Under the pieces are notes generated by a model. That model ran no database searches. It was given only the letters and a program-made list of their open reading frames with translations, and was not told where the DNA came from. Positions 42,040 through 48,858 of a stretch of 64,000 bases of DNA are shown here, in pieces (within the stretch, counting starts at the first letter, position 1; each line of letters opens with the position of its first letter). The position numbers and the translations under genes were made by a program. The stretch spans positions 157,076 through 221,075 of the forward strand of contig NZ_JAXHGM010000005.1 of assembly GCF_034808145.1 (NCBI RefSeq). The letters run 5' to 3'. This DNA is from Halorubellus sp034808145 (GTDB lineage: Archaea > Halobacteriota > Halobacteria > Halobacteriales > Natrialbaceae).

Positions 42040-42911
42040 TGGCGGTCAAAGAGTCACTGCCGACGCCCGACGAACTGACCGAGGACCAGCAGGAGGCCGT
42101 CGAACACCTCCTCTATCGGCTCGCGGACGACGAGTTCGTCGCCGCGGAACGGTACACGGAGTGGCAGGTGCGGTCGCCGACGCTCGAATCCGACCTGGCG
42201 TTGGCGAACATCGCGCAGGACGAACTCGGGCACGCTCGCCTCTGGTACGACCTCCTCGAGGACTTCGGGTACACGGAGAGCGAGCTCGTCTGGGAGCGCG
42301 ACGCGAGCGAGTGGCGCCACAGCACGCTCGTCGAGCAGCCGTTCGCGGAGGGCGACTGGGCGGACGCGATCGTCCGGTCGTACCTCTACGACCAGGCGGA
42401 GTACATCCGTCTGGAGGCGCTCGAGGAGTCCTCGTATCCACGCATCCGCGACCGGGTCGCGAAGATCCTCCAGGAGGAGGATTATCACCGCGAGCACGCC
42501 CAGAACTGGATGGAGCGGCTCGCCGAGGAGAAGGACGGACTGGAGCGCCTCCAGGACGCGTTCGACCGGTTGTTCCCGTACGCGCTCACGGTGTTCGCGC
42601 CGACCGACGAGGACGTGGACGACCGCATCGACGAGCTCGGTATCCGAACGGAACCGCTCGCGGTCATGCGCGAGGAGTGGCTGGACGTCGTCGTGCCGTT
42701 CTTCGAGGACCTCGGCGTGAACGTGGGCGACGCCGAACTCCCCGAGCAGTACGACGTCCACCACAGCGAGTTCGACCTCCCGGACGAGATCGGTCGCGAT
42801 CAGTCCCATACGGACGCGTGGTTCGACCTCCAGGAGGAGTTCACGCACACGTACCGGAAGCTCGACCGCCACGAGGCGAACCGCATCATGAAGGACCCCG
42901 ACGAGGCCTGA
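42039..42911 (+). CDS. paaC: Phenylacetyl-CoA epoxidase subunit PaaC
   Basis: 290 residues of the ferritin-like fold. In the best studied bacterial complex PaaC is a structural partner of PaaA without a working metal site. Here the ligand pattern looks complete: Glu37 (FVAAERYTEW), Glu62 and His65 (IAQDELGHARLWY), Glu121 or Asp118 (LYDQAEYIRL), and Glu147 and His150 (LQEEDYHREHAQNW). This is read from the sequence only. The rest (WRHSTLVEQPFAEGDWADAI) matches PaaC. The start overlaps paaB by one base; paaD follows after 33 bases. Confidence 0.93.
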   Translation: MAVKESLPTPDELTEDQQEAVEHLLYRLADDEFVAAERYTEWQVRSPTLESDLALANIAQDELGHARLWYDLLEDFGYTESELVWERDASEWRHSTLVEQPFAEGDWADAIVRSYLYDQAEYIRLEALEESSYPRIRDRVAKILQEEDYHREHAQNWMERLAEEKDGLERLQDAFDRLFPYALTVFAPTDEDVDDRIDELGIRTEPLAVMREEWLDVVVPFFEDLGVNVGDAELPEQYDVHHSEFDLPDEIGRDQSHTDAWFDLQEEFTHTYRKLDRHEANRIMKDPDEA

Positions 42912-42944
42912 GGTCTCGTCACCTACTGAGAGAGATACCACACG

Positions 42945-43418
42945 ATGGATAGCGACGTACCCTACGACCCGAACGACGTCCCGACCGACGTCGATGCATC
43001 ACCCGACGACTGCGAGGAACCCGCCGCGACGGCGTGCGCGTACACCGAGTACGAGTACGTCGACGCGCCGACCACCGAGGAGCTCCCGGCGACGGGCGCC
43101 GACGCGGAGGGCGTCGAGCGCGCGGTCTGGGACGAGCTCTACGCCATCGAGGACCCCGAGATGCCCGTGAGCATCGTCGACCTCGGCTTGCTGTACGGCG
43201 TGTCCGTCGAGGACGGGCTCGCGGAGGTCGACATGACGCTCACGTACTCGGGGTGTCCCGCTCGCGAGATGCTGATGAGCGACGTCGAGGAGCGCGTCGC
43301 GAGCGTCGACGGCGTCGACGACGTCAACCTCCGCCTCGTGTGGAATCCGCCGTGGGGTCTCGAGATGGTGACCGAACAGGGCAAGTCCGACCTGAACGAC
43401 TTCGGACTGAGCGTCTAG
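42945..43418 (+). CDS. paaD: PaaD-like protein, MIP18/DUF59 domain only
   Basis: 157 residues. After an acidic N-terminal extension of about 50 residues with two Cys, the DUF59 domain runs to the end: WDELYAIEDPEMPVSIVDLG, LTYSGCPAREMLMSDVEERV (with the conserved Cys) and LVWNPPWGLEMVTEQGKSDL. PaaD is needed for maturation, probably iron handling, of the epoxygenase. Bacterial PaaD carries a C-terminal zinc ribbon that is missing here and is found as the next gene. The spacing from paaC is 33 bases. Confidence 0.9.
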   Translation: MDSDVPYDPNDVPTDVDASPDDCEEPAATACAYTEYEYVDAPTTEELPATGADAEGVERAVWDELYAIEDPEMPVSIVDLGLLYGVSVEDGLAEVDMTLTYSGCPAREMLMSDVEERVASVDGVDDVNLRLVWNPPWGLEMVTEQGKSDLNDFGLSV

Positions 43419-43419
43419 C

Positions 43420-43590
43420 ATGAGTCGACGACTCGACCCATCCGTACAGACGAGCGGCGACATGGAAGGCGCGGAGTGCCCGTACTGCGGGTCGACGGAG
43501 ACCGAACGCGAACACCCGAAAGGCCCGTCGCTCTGCCGGTCCATGCACTACTGCAACGACTGCGAGCAGCCGTTCGAGAAGTTCGAGTAA
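43420..43590 (+). CDS. Separate zinc-ribbon part of PaaD (small protein)
   Basis: 56 residues, starting one base after the paaD stop. It has CPYCGSTETEREHPKGPSLC and HYCNDCEQPFEKFE, with Cys20, Cys23, Cys45 and Cys48 as likely zinc ligands and Cys39 also conserved in PaaD ends. The sequence is the zinc ribbon found at the C terminus of bacterial PaaD. It is too short for many gene callers. The pair of genes appears to be PaaD split in two; a single frameshift is unlikely because the second part has its own ATG and clean ends. Some haloarchaeal annotations may give it another paa name. Confidence 0.85.
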   Translation: MSRRLDPSVQTSGDMEGAECPYCGSTETEREHPKGPSLCRSMHYCNDCEQPFEKFE

Positions 43591-43607
43591 GCGGACTCGG
43601 CACGGAT

Positions 43608-43629
43608 ACGGCCGCCACCAGGCGGCCGT
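43608..43629 (+). terminator. Terminator hairpin of the paa operon
   Basis: ACGGCCGCC (43608-43616), a 4-base loop ACCA and GGCGGCCGT (43621-43629) form a perfect 9-bp stem. It is followed by TTTCTG and lies 18 bases after the last paa stop codon. Confidence 0.65.
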
Positions 43630-43886
43630 TTCTGCGTTTCGGAATTCGATGGTTCTGAACTGACCGCACGAGCGTACGGCGTCGGCTGGGACGCGGCGTT
43701 CGTGCGGTGGTGGATGGCGAGCCGCTTCGTCTTCTGTTTGCGACGGTCGCTGCGCGGTGGCTGACACGGGAGCCGTTGGCGACGTGGTCGTGCAGACGGG
43801 TCCGGCGGAGCCGCTGGTGGTCGTGCAGTCCCGCGACCCGTTCACGCTCCGCTACGTGCTGTTGCCGGCGTCGTGGTGAGAACGAG

Positions 43887-43908
43887 ACGGGCCGCCACCC
43901 AGCGGCCC
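43887..43908 (-). terminator. Hairpin after the small minus-strand gene
   Basis: CGGGCCGC (43887-43894) pairs with GCGGCCCG (43901-43908) across a 6-base loop. It lies just past the stop of the gene at 43922-44086 on its strand, so it is a probable terminator. It is not identical to the paa hairpin but both use a GGCCGCC core. Confidence 0.5.
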
Positions 43909-43921
43909 GCGTCGGTCGGTC

Positions 43922-44086
43922 CTACGAGGGTCGCCCGAGTTCGAGTGTGTAGTCAGAGCGGATCCACGCGTCGGTGTTCTCCTCGTCGTAGATCTCTACG
44001 CCGCCGTCGTCGGCGTCGCGTGCACTGAATCTGTTCGCTATCTCGGGCGGGTCCGCGGTCGTGGCCTCGTCGTTCGTGCTGTTCAT
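43922..44086 (-). CDS. Small acidic haloarchaeal protein (DUF7331-like)
   Basis: 54 residues: MNSTNDEATTADPPEIANRF, a short acidic centre, then VEIYDEENTDAWIRSDYTLE and a final LGRPS. The IYDxENxDAWIRSD sequence is a pattern I associate with very small conserved haloarchaeal proteins, possibly the DUF7331 group; I am not certain of the number. It is too short for default gene calling. A GCTTATG TATA-like element about 60 bases upstream and a hairpin just downstream support a transcript. Function unknown. Confidence 0.65.
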   Translation of the reverse strand: MNSTNDEATTADPPEIANRFSARDADDGGVEIYDEENTDAWIRSDYTLELGRPS

Positions 44087-44324
44087 GGGGGAGTCGTGCG
44101 GGCTCTGGCCCGCTCGATGCTAACTATTCCCGAGGGAGTGATGGACATAAGCTTTCCGGGGGTGTGTGTGGGACGTCCTTCGAGGAATCCCCATCCCTCT
44201 AGGACGTTCTAGGACCCGGCGGCCGCCGGCGTGGAACCCCGTGCCTGCGTCGAGGGTGTGGGTGGGTCGACGCGGGGCGTGCCGAGTCGGGGGCGTTAAC
44301 CCGATGGCCCGAGGAGTGCGTGGC

Positions 44325-45203
44325 ATGACAGACGACGCGTGGTTCGCGAACTGCGAGCCCGATGACGTCGACGCCGCCGCGACGGCGATCCGCGAAGGGG
44401 CGGCGAGCGAGGCCGCTGACTGGCCGGCGCGCGCGGTCGACGCCGGGTTCGCTGACGACGAGGACGCGTACTACGACGCGCTCCACGAGGCGACCGTCGC
44501 GGCGGCGCGCGCCGAGGCCGTCGAACGGGAGCGCGCGGACGACCAGCAGCTCGTGCACGCCGTCCGCGCGATGGACGACTGTGCGCGCACCGCGAACGAG
44601 CTGGCGGAGCGCGCCGCCGAGTGGGCGGGTGCGCTGTTCGACGTCTCGGGCGGTGGCGTCGCGCTCGCCGAGGACGTCGCCGGCCGAACGCCGGAGACGC
44701 CGGCCGAGGAACGCGCGATCTCGCTCGCCGGCCGCGTCGTCGAACTCGACGCGGAAGCCGCGTCGCTCCGTGCGTTCATCGAACAGCAGGCGCCGACCGT
44801 GGCGCCGAACCTCGCGTCGATGGCCGGGCCGGTGCTCGCCGCGCGACTCGTCTCGCTCGCCGGGAGCCTGGAGTCGCTCGCGAAGAAACCGAGCGGGACG
44901 GTGCAGGTGCTCGGCGCGGAGGACGCGCTGTTCGCGCACCTCCGCGGTCGTGCGTCCTCGCCGAAGCACGGCATCATCTACACGCACGAGTACGTCCGCG
45001 GCACGCACCCCGAGCACCGCGGGTCCGCCGCGCGAGCGCTCGCCGGGAAGCTCTCCATCGGGGCGCGCATCGACCACTACAGCGGCGACCGCAAGCCCGA
45101 GGTGGAGGCCGAGCTCGACGACCGCATCGCGACGATCCGCGCTCGCACCGGCGACGAACTACCCGACGAGGGCGACTCCGACGACGGGGGTGCGGACGCA
45201 TGA
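44325..45203 (+). CDS. Nop5 / NOP56-58 family box C/D RNP core protein
   Basis: 292 residues. Nop5 is the scaffold of box C/D small RNPs: it contacts L7Ae, the guide RNA and fibrillarin. The coiled-coil and Nop domain are clear: AISLAGRVVELDAEAASLRA, IEQQAPTVAPNLASMAGPVL, RLVSLAGSLESLAKKPSGTV, the GAEDALFAHLRGRASSPKHG signature, and GKLSIGARIDHYSGD. The N-terminal fibrillarin-binding part is short. ATG 44325 is chosen since GTTAAC (44295-44300) is about 27 bases upstream; an ATG at 44304 lies before the expected transcript start. The fibrillarin gene follows with a 4-base overlap. Confidence 0.95.
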   Translation: MTDDAWFANCEPDDVDAAATAIREGAASEAADWPARAVDAGFADDEDAYYDALHEATVAAARAEAVERERADDQQLVHAVRAMDDCARTANELAERAAEWAGALFDVSGGGVALAEDVAGRTPETPAEERAISLAGRVVELDAEAASLRAFIEQQAPTVAPNLASMAGPVLAARLVSLAGSLESLAKKPSGTVQVLGAEDALFAHLRGRASSPKHGIIYTHEYVRGTHPEHRGSAARALAGKLSIGARIDHYSGDRKPEVEAELDDRIATIRARTGDELPDEGDSDDGGADA

Positions 45204-45856
45204 CCGCCGGGGACGTGCCGGCGGACGCGACGCTCCCCGGAGGCGTCGAGCGACGCGACTTCGGTGACGGGGAGACGCTCGCGACGAAGGGCGCGGTCGT
45301 CGGTCCGGAGGCGACCGACGGCGAGTGGCGGGCGTGGGACGCGTCGCGGTCGAAGCTCGCCGCGACGTACGCGGTCGGGCTCGACCCCGGGCTCGAAGCG
45401 GGTTCGACCGTGCTCTACCTCGGTGCCGCCGCCGGCACCACCGCGAGTCACGTGGCGGACGTCGCCGGGCCGACGTACGCCGTCGAGTTCGCGCCGCGGC
45501 CGGTGCGCGACCTCTGTCGCGTCGCCGACGACCGCGACCGCCTGTTCCCGCTGCTCGCCGACGCTCGCAGGCCGGAGTCGTACGCGCACGTCGTCGAAGG
45601 GGACTGCGACCTCCTCGTGCAGGACGTCGCGACCCGCGGGCAGGCGGACGTGGCGCTCCGGAACCGGCGATACCTCGCGGACGACGGTCGGCTCGCGCTC
45701 GCCATCAAGGCCCGCAGCGAGGACGTCACCGGCGACCCGAGCGACGTCTTCGACGCCGTCCTCGACGACCTCCGCGACGGCTACGAGGTGCTCGCGACCG
45801 CGAGCCTCGAACCGTACCACGAGGACCACCTCGCGGTCGTCGCTCGACCGCGCTGA
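45200..45856 (+). CDS. flpA: Fibrillarin-like rRNA/tRNA 2'-O-methyltransferase
   Basis: 218 residues. It is the methyltransferase of box C/D RNPs. WRAWDASRSKLAATYAVGLD is the typical fibrillarin W-x-P/A-x-x-S-K-L-x-A sequence. The SAM site is TVLYLGAAAGTTASHVADV, then VYAVEFAPR-type (TYAVEFAPRPVRDL); the catalytic region shows LLVQDVATRGQADVALRN. Slightly shorter than many archaeal fibrillarins. Its ATG overlaps the nop5 stop (ATGA), as expected for partners made in equal amounts. Confidence 0.95.
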   Translation: MTAGDVPADATLPGGVERRDFGDGETLATKGAVVGPEATDGEWRAWDASRSKLAATYAVGLDPGLEAGSTVLYLGAAAGTTASHVADVAGPTYAVEFAPRPVRDLCRVADDRDRLFPLLADARRPESYAHVVEGDCDLLVQDVATRGQADVALRNRRYLADDGRLALAIKARSEDVTGDPSDVFDAVLDDLRDGYEVLATASLEPYHEDHLAVVARPR

Positions 45857-45918
45857 CCGCCGACCCGGCGTCGACGGCCACCTCGCGGTCGTGCACGGTC
45901 ACCTGCCGACTCCGTACT

Positions 45919-45927
45919 CCTTTTATC
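45919..45927 (+). promoter_or_regulatory. TATA box of the glutamate-cysteine ligase gene
   Basis: CCTTTTATC is centred 27 bases before ATG 45951 and predicts a leaderless mRNA separate from fibrillarin. Confidence 0.6.
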
Positions 45928-45950
45928 ACGTGCGAGCGAACGTGGCGTCG

Positions 45951-47060
45951 ATGGACAAGCGCGGGTCGCGAGCGGCGTTCGAGGACGCGGGGACGCTCGG
46001 CATCGAGGAGGAGTTCTTCGTCGTCGACGGGTCCGGCCGGCCGGTCTCCGGGAGCGACGCCCTCGTGTACGACGCCGACCCGCCCGAGCTGCTGGACGGT
46101 CGCCTCGACCACGAGCTCTTCAAGACCGTCATCGAGACGCAGACGCCGAAGTGCGAGGGGCTCGCGGACGCTCGCGAGAACCTCCACGCGGTCCGCGACG
46201 CGCTCGTCGACTTCGCGGCGCGCGAAGGCTACCGGGTCGCCGGCGCCGGCCTCCACCCCGGCGCGCGCTGGCGGGAACTCGAACACGCGGAGAAGCCGCG
46301 GTACCGGAGCCAGCTCGACCGCATCCAGTACCCCCAGCACAGGAACACCACGGCGGGGTTGCACGTTCACGTCGGCGTGGACGACGCGGACGCGGCGACG
46401 TGGATCGCGAACGAGCTCCGCTGGTACCTGCCGCCGATGCTCGCGCTCGCCGCGAACTCGCCGTTCTGGGACGGCTACGACACCGGGCTGGCGTCGGCTC
46501 GCGCGAAGATCTTCGAGGGCCTCCCGAACACGGGGATGCCGACCGCGTTCGACGGCTACGACGACTTCGCGGCGTTCGAGAACCGCATGATCGACACGGA
46601 CAGCATCCGGGACCGCGGCGAACTCTGGTACGACGTCCGCCCGCACTCCGGGCACGGGACCGTCGAGATTCGAGCACCCGACGGGCAGGCGGACCCGGAC
46701 GTGGTGTTCGCGTTCGTCGAGTACGTGCACGCGCTCGTCGCTGACCTCCGCGAGCGCTACGCGGATCTCGCCGACCCGTGGGACGACCGCGGCGACGGCT
46801 ACCCACATCAGCATCGGCGCGAGGTCCTCGACGAGAACAAGTGGCGGGCGCTCCGGTACGGGCACGACGCCGAGTTCGTCGCGCTCGACGGCGACGGGAC
46901 CGTCTCGCTCGCGGCGGTCGTCGACCGCGAGTGCGACAGGCTCGGCGTGTCCGGTATCCGCGAGGTGCTGGACGCGGACAGCGGCGCCGAACGCCAACGT
47001 CGGGTCCTCGAAGCGGAGGGGTTCGACGCGCTCTGCGAGTCCCTCGTTCTGGGCGCGTGA
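45951..47060 (+). CDS. gshA: Glutamate-cysteine ligase (GCS2 type)
   Basis: 369 residues. It ligates glutamate and cysteine to gamma-glutamylcysteine, the main low-molecular-weight thiol of haloarchaea, which make no glutathione from it. Family motifs: GTLGIEEEFFVVDGSGRPVS near the N terminus (Glu-rich ATP/metal site), ETQTPKCEGLADARENLHAV, then NTTAGLHVHVGVDDADAA and YDVRPHSGHGTVEIRAPDGQ. The length fits GCS2-type archaeal enzymes. The next gene is a winged-helix protein that might relate to thiol stress. Cytoplasmic. Confidence 0.93.
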   Translation: MDKRGSRAAFEDAGTLGIEEEFFVVDGSGRPVSGSDALVYDADPPELLDGRLDHELFKTVIETQTPKCEGLADARENLHAVRDALVDFAAREGYRVAGAGLHPGARWRELEHAEKPRYRSQLDRIQYPQHRNTTAGLHVHVGVDDADAATWIANELRWYLPPMLALAANSPFWDGYDTGLASARAKIFEGLPNTGMPTAFDGYDDFAAFENRMIDTDSIRDRGELWYDVRPHSGHGTVEIRAPDGQADPDVVFAFVEYVHALVADLRERYADLADPWDDRGDGYPHQHRREVLDENKWRALRYGHDAEFVALDGDGTVSLAAVVDRECDRLGVSGIREVLDADSGAERQRRVLEAEGFDALCESLVLGA

Positions 47061-47121
47061 ACGCGAAGCCCCAGGCAATGGGTTTTTACCCCCGCACGGC
47101 TTGTGTCCTCACTGAAAGGAC

Positions 47122-47682
47122 ATGACCAGCGACGAGGCGGAGACACCGGCGGACGACGACGAACCATCCACGCGACGGCAGCAGGCCGTCGACGGCTTCG
47201 ACTCGGGCATCGTCGACCTGCTCTCGTGGGTGCTCGACACGGAGACGCGAGCGAAGATCTACATCTTCCTGCAGGCCAACCCCGCGTCGACGAGCGAGGA
47301 GATCGCGCAAGGCACGGGCCTGTACCCGAGCACTGTCCGCGAGGCGCTGGCGGAACTGCACGACGAGGAGAAGGTCCACCGCGAGAAACGCGCCGCCTCG
47401 GGCGCCGGGAACAACCCCTACGAGTACACGGCGATCGCGCCGAGCGAACTGGTCTCCGGGGTCGTCGGACAGGTACAGGACGAACTGAACACCGTGTTCA
47501 ACCTCGAATCGCTCCTCGACGACGAGGACGAACTGGAGCCGGCCACGACGGACGACGAACCCGTCACCATCACGGTGCAGGCCGACGCCGTGGATACCGA
47601 CGGCGATGCGACAAGCGCCGAGGAGGAGGCGACGACCGACGACGTCGCTGGCGAGGACGACACGACGTCGTCCGAGGAGTGA
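47122..47682 (+). CDS. Winged-helix transcriptional regulator with acidic tail
   Basis: 186 residues. Residues 25-105 contain a winged HTH: IVDLLSWVLDTETRAKIYIF, ANPASTSEEIAQGTGLYPST, VREALAELHDEEKVHREKRA. A linking helix (SELVSGVVGQVQDELNTVF) precedes an acidic disordered tail of about 60 residues rich in Asp, Glu and Thr. It resembles haloarchaeal TrmB/ArsR-like regulators. It lies 61 bases after gshA and may share its transcript in part, though GTTTTTACC (47079-47087) gives it a promoter. A thiol/redox role is possible by context only; there is no HTH-adjacent Cys. Confidence 0.75.
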   Translation: MTSDEAETPADDDEPSTRRQQAVDGFDSGIVDLLSWVLDTETRAKIYIFLQANPASTSEEIAQGTGLYPSTVREALAELHDEEKVHREKRAASGAGNNPYEYTAIAPSELVSGVVGQVQDELNTVFNLESLLDDEDELEPATTDDEPVTITVQADAVDTDGDATSAEEEATTDDVAGEDDTTSSEE

Positions 47683-47731
47683 CTCGGTCCGACGACGAGC
47701 TCGCTCGCGAGTCGAGGTCCCCGCATTCAAT

Positions 47732-47740
47732 CCTTTTATG
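47732..47740 (+). promoter_or_regulatory. TATA box of coaD
   Basis: CCTTTTATG is centred about 28 bases before ATG 47765. Confidence 0.6.
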
Positions 47741-47764
47741 TCGCGTCCGGTCGACCGTTCGGAC

Positions 47765-48253
47765 ATGAATGTTGCGCTGGGTGGGACGTTCGACCCAGTT
47801 CACGACGGGCATCGCGCGCTGTTCGAGCGCGCGTTCGAACTCGGGGACGTGACGGTGGGGTTGACGAGCGACGAGCTCGCACCGAAGACGCGGCACGTCG
47901 ACCGGTACGTCCGGTCGTTCGCCGAACGGAAACGCGACCTGGAACGCGAACTCGAACCGCTCGCCGCCGAGTACGACCGCGAGTTCGCGGTCCACGAACT
48001 CACCGAGCCGACCGGGATCGCGACCGAACCGCGGTTCGACGCGCTCGTCGTCTCGCCGGAGACCGAGGACACCGGCGAACGCATCAACGACCTCCGCGCG
48101 GAGGCGGGCGTGGACCCGCTCGACATCGTCGTCGTCGACCACGTCATCGCCGAGGACGGCGACGTCATCTCGTCGACCCGCATCGTGAACGGCGAGATTG
48201 ACGAGCACGGGGACGTGACGCCCGACCGCGACGGCCGGGACGCGACGCGCTGA
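47765..48253 (+). CDS. coaD: Phosphopantetheine adenylyltransferase, archaeal type
   Basis: 162 residues. It transfers AMP to 4'-phosphopantetheine to form dephospho-CoA. MNVALGGTFDPVHDGHRALF holds the GGTFDPxHxGH nucleotidyltransferase motif; GLTSDELAPKTRHVDRYVRS and the end motif ISSTRIVNGEIDEHGDV (ISSTRI) close the active site. The acidic insert (VSPETEDTGERINDLRAEAG) is typical for the archaeal form. Given the CoA-heavy catabolism in this window it supplies the common cofactor, but it is a housekeeping gene. Leaderless start likely. Confidence 0.93.
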   Translation: MNVALGGTFDPVHDGHRALFERAFELGDVTVGLTSDELAPKTRHVDRYVRSFAERKRDLERELEPLAAEYDREFAVHELTEPTGIATEPRFDALVVSPETEDTGERINDLRAEAGVDPLDIVVVDHVIAEDGDVISSTRIVNGEIDEHGDVTPDRDGRDATR

Positions 48254-48289
48254 CCGGTCGCTTCTCCGCGACGCCGCCCCCGCACGCCG

Positions 48290-48598
48290 CTACCAGGACG
48301 GTGGTTCGAATCCCGCCTCCTCGAGCACGTCCTTCCAGCGCTGCTGGACGCTCAACCGGGAGACGTCCGCGGCGTCGGCGACCGCGGTCTGCGAGCGCTC
48401 GTCGCTCTCTAGGAGCGCGGCCGCGTACACGCTCGCCGCGATCGCCGCGGGCTTCGACCGGTCCGCCTCCGGTGCGGTCGACAGGAAGAGGTCCGTCGCG
48501 GTCGTCCGCGCCGCCGACCCCAACTCCAATCGCTCGCAGACCGCCTGCAGTTCCCGTATCCACTCCTCGTTGTCCACGCGGTCGCTCGCTCGATACAC
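48290..48598 (-). CDS. TFB-like protein with a single cyclin repeat
   Basis: About 102 residues (start uncertain). The body is one cyclin-like repeat of the TFIIB family: WIRELQAVCERLELGSAART, TATDLFLSTAPEADRSKPAA, IAASVYAAALLESDERSQTA, then an HTH-like end VADAADVSRLSVQQRWKDVL. There is no zinc ribbon and no second repeat, so it cannot replace TFB in full; it may act as a regulator at promoters. GTG 48598 has an A/T-rich GAGATTGAA about 28 bases upstream. A longer frame reaches back into the tRNA gene and is not used; GTG 48661 is a possible alternative. Confidence 0.7.
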   Translation of the reverse strand: MYRASDRVDNEEWIRELQAVCERLELGSAARTTATDLFLSTAPEADRSKPAAIAASVYAAALLESDERSQTAVADAADVSRLSVQQRWKDVLEEAGFEPPSW

Positions 48599-48683
48599 GT
48601 GCGGCTCTCCGTCGGCCTCACCCTTCAATCTCGCGTCCGAGACGACAGGTTCTTGAAGCACTCGACGCCTACGTTCGGACCGC

Positions 48684-48767
48684 GCGCGGGTAGCCAAGCC
48701 AGGAAACGGCGCAGCGCTTAGGACGCTGTCTCGTAGGAGTCCGCCGGTTCAAATCCGGTCCCGCGCA
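48684..48767 (+). tRNA. tRNA-Leu (anticodon UAG)
   Basis: 84 bases, class II. The acceptor stem GCGCGGG (48684-48690) pairs with CCCGCGC (48760-48766), then discriminator A. The anticodon stem CAGCG/CGCTG (48712-48716 and 48724-48728) closes the loop CTTAGGA with TAG at 48719-48721. A long variable arm (CTC/GAG stem) marks Leu. T arm GCCGG-TTCAAAT-CCGGT (48743-48759). CCA is not encoded. No intron. The neighbouring minus-strand gene is divergent. Hairpins follow directly downstream. Confidence 0.93.
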
Positions 48768-48797
48768 TGCCTCTCCGAACGAACGTGAGGAGAGGCA
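48768..48797 (+). terminator. Hairpin directly behind tRNA-Leu
   Basis: TGCCTCTCC (48768-48776) pairs perfectly with GGAGAGGCA (48789-48797) over a 12-base loop GAACGAACGTGA. It begins one base after the tRNA 3' end, so it is a candidate terminator or processing element. The GAACGAACGTGA loop resembles the GCGAACG-type repeats common between haloarchaeal genes. Confidence 0.5.
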
Positions 48798-48806
48798 TCG
48801 CGACGA

Positions 48807-48858
48807 CCGGATTTGAATCAGGGAGCGAACGGGGTGAGCGACCGTGGTTCAAATCCGG
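48807..48858. repeat. Inverted repeat made from tRNA T-arm sequence
   Basis: CCGGATTTGAATCA (48807-48820) and TGGTTCAAATCCGG (48845-48858) pair over 14 positions with one G-U in RNA. The right arm repeats the tRNA-Leu T arm (GGTTCAAATCCGG at 48746-48758) base for base, exactly 100 bases on. The left arm is the same sequence inverted. The 24-base loop is GGGAGCGAACGGGGTGAGCG plus ACCG. Confidence 0.65.

Larger units (their letters stand above)
43591..43921. other. Gene-free spacer with two hairpins
   Basis: 331 bases between the paa operon and the small minus-strand gene. It contains the two hairpins listed separately, and no frame with normal haloarchaeal codon use. Short frames over the middle are Arg- and Trp-rich and look random. 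Confidence 0.5.

Noticed and set aside
44134..44146. Box C-like GTGATGG near nop5, as in a C/D guide RNA
   Set aside because: Box C should read RTGATGA and no box D (CTGA) or second C'/D' pair lies at proper distance. Chance match.
48301..48320. GGTTCGAATCCC, like a tRNA T arm
   Set aside because: It encodes the C-terminal GFEPP of the TFB-like protein on the minus strand, and no other tRNA parts are present around it.
48684..48697. Start of the TFB-like gene inside tRNA-Leu
   Set aside because: The longest frame begins at 48697 within the tRNA and encodes only Arg-rich sequence there. A start after the tRNA is more reasonable.
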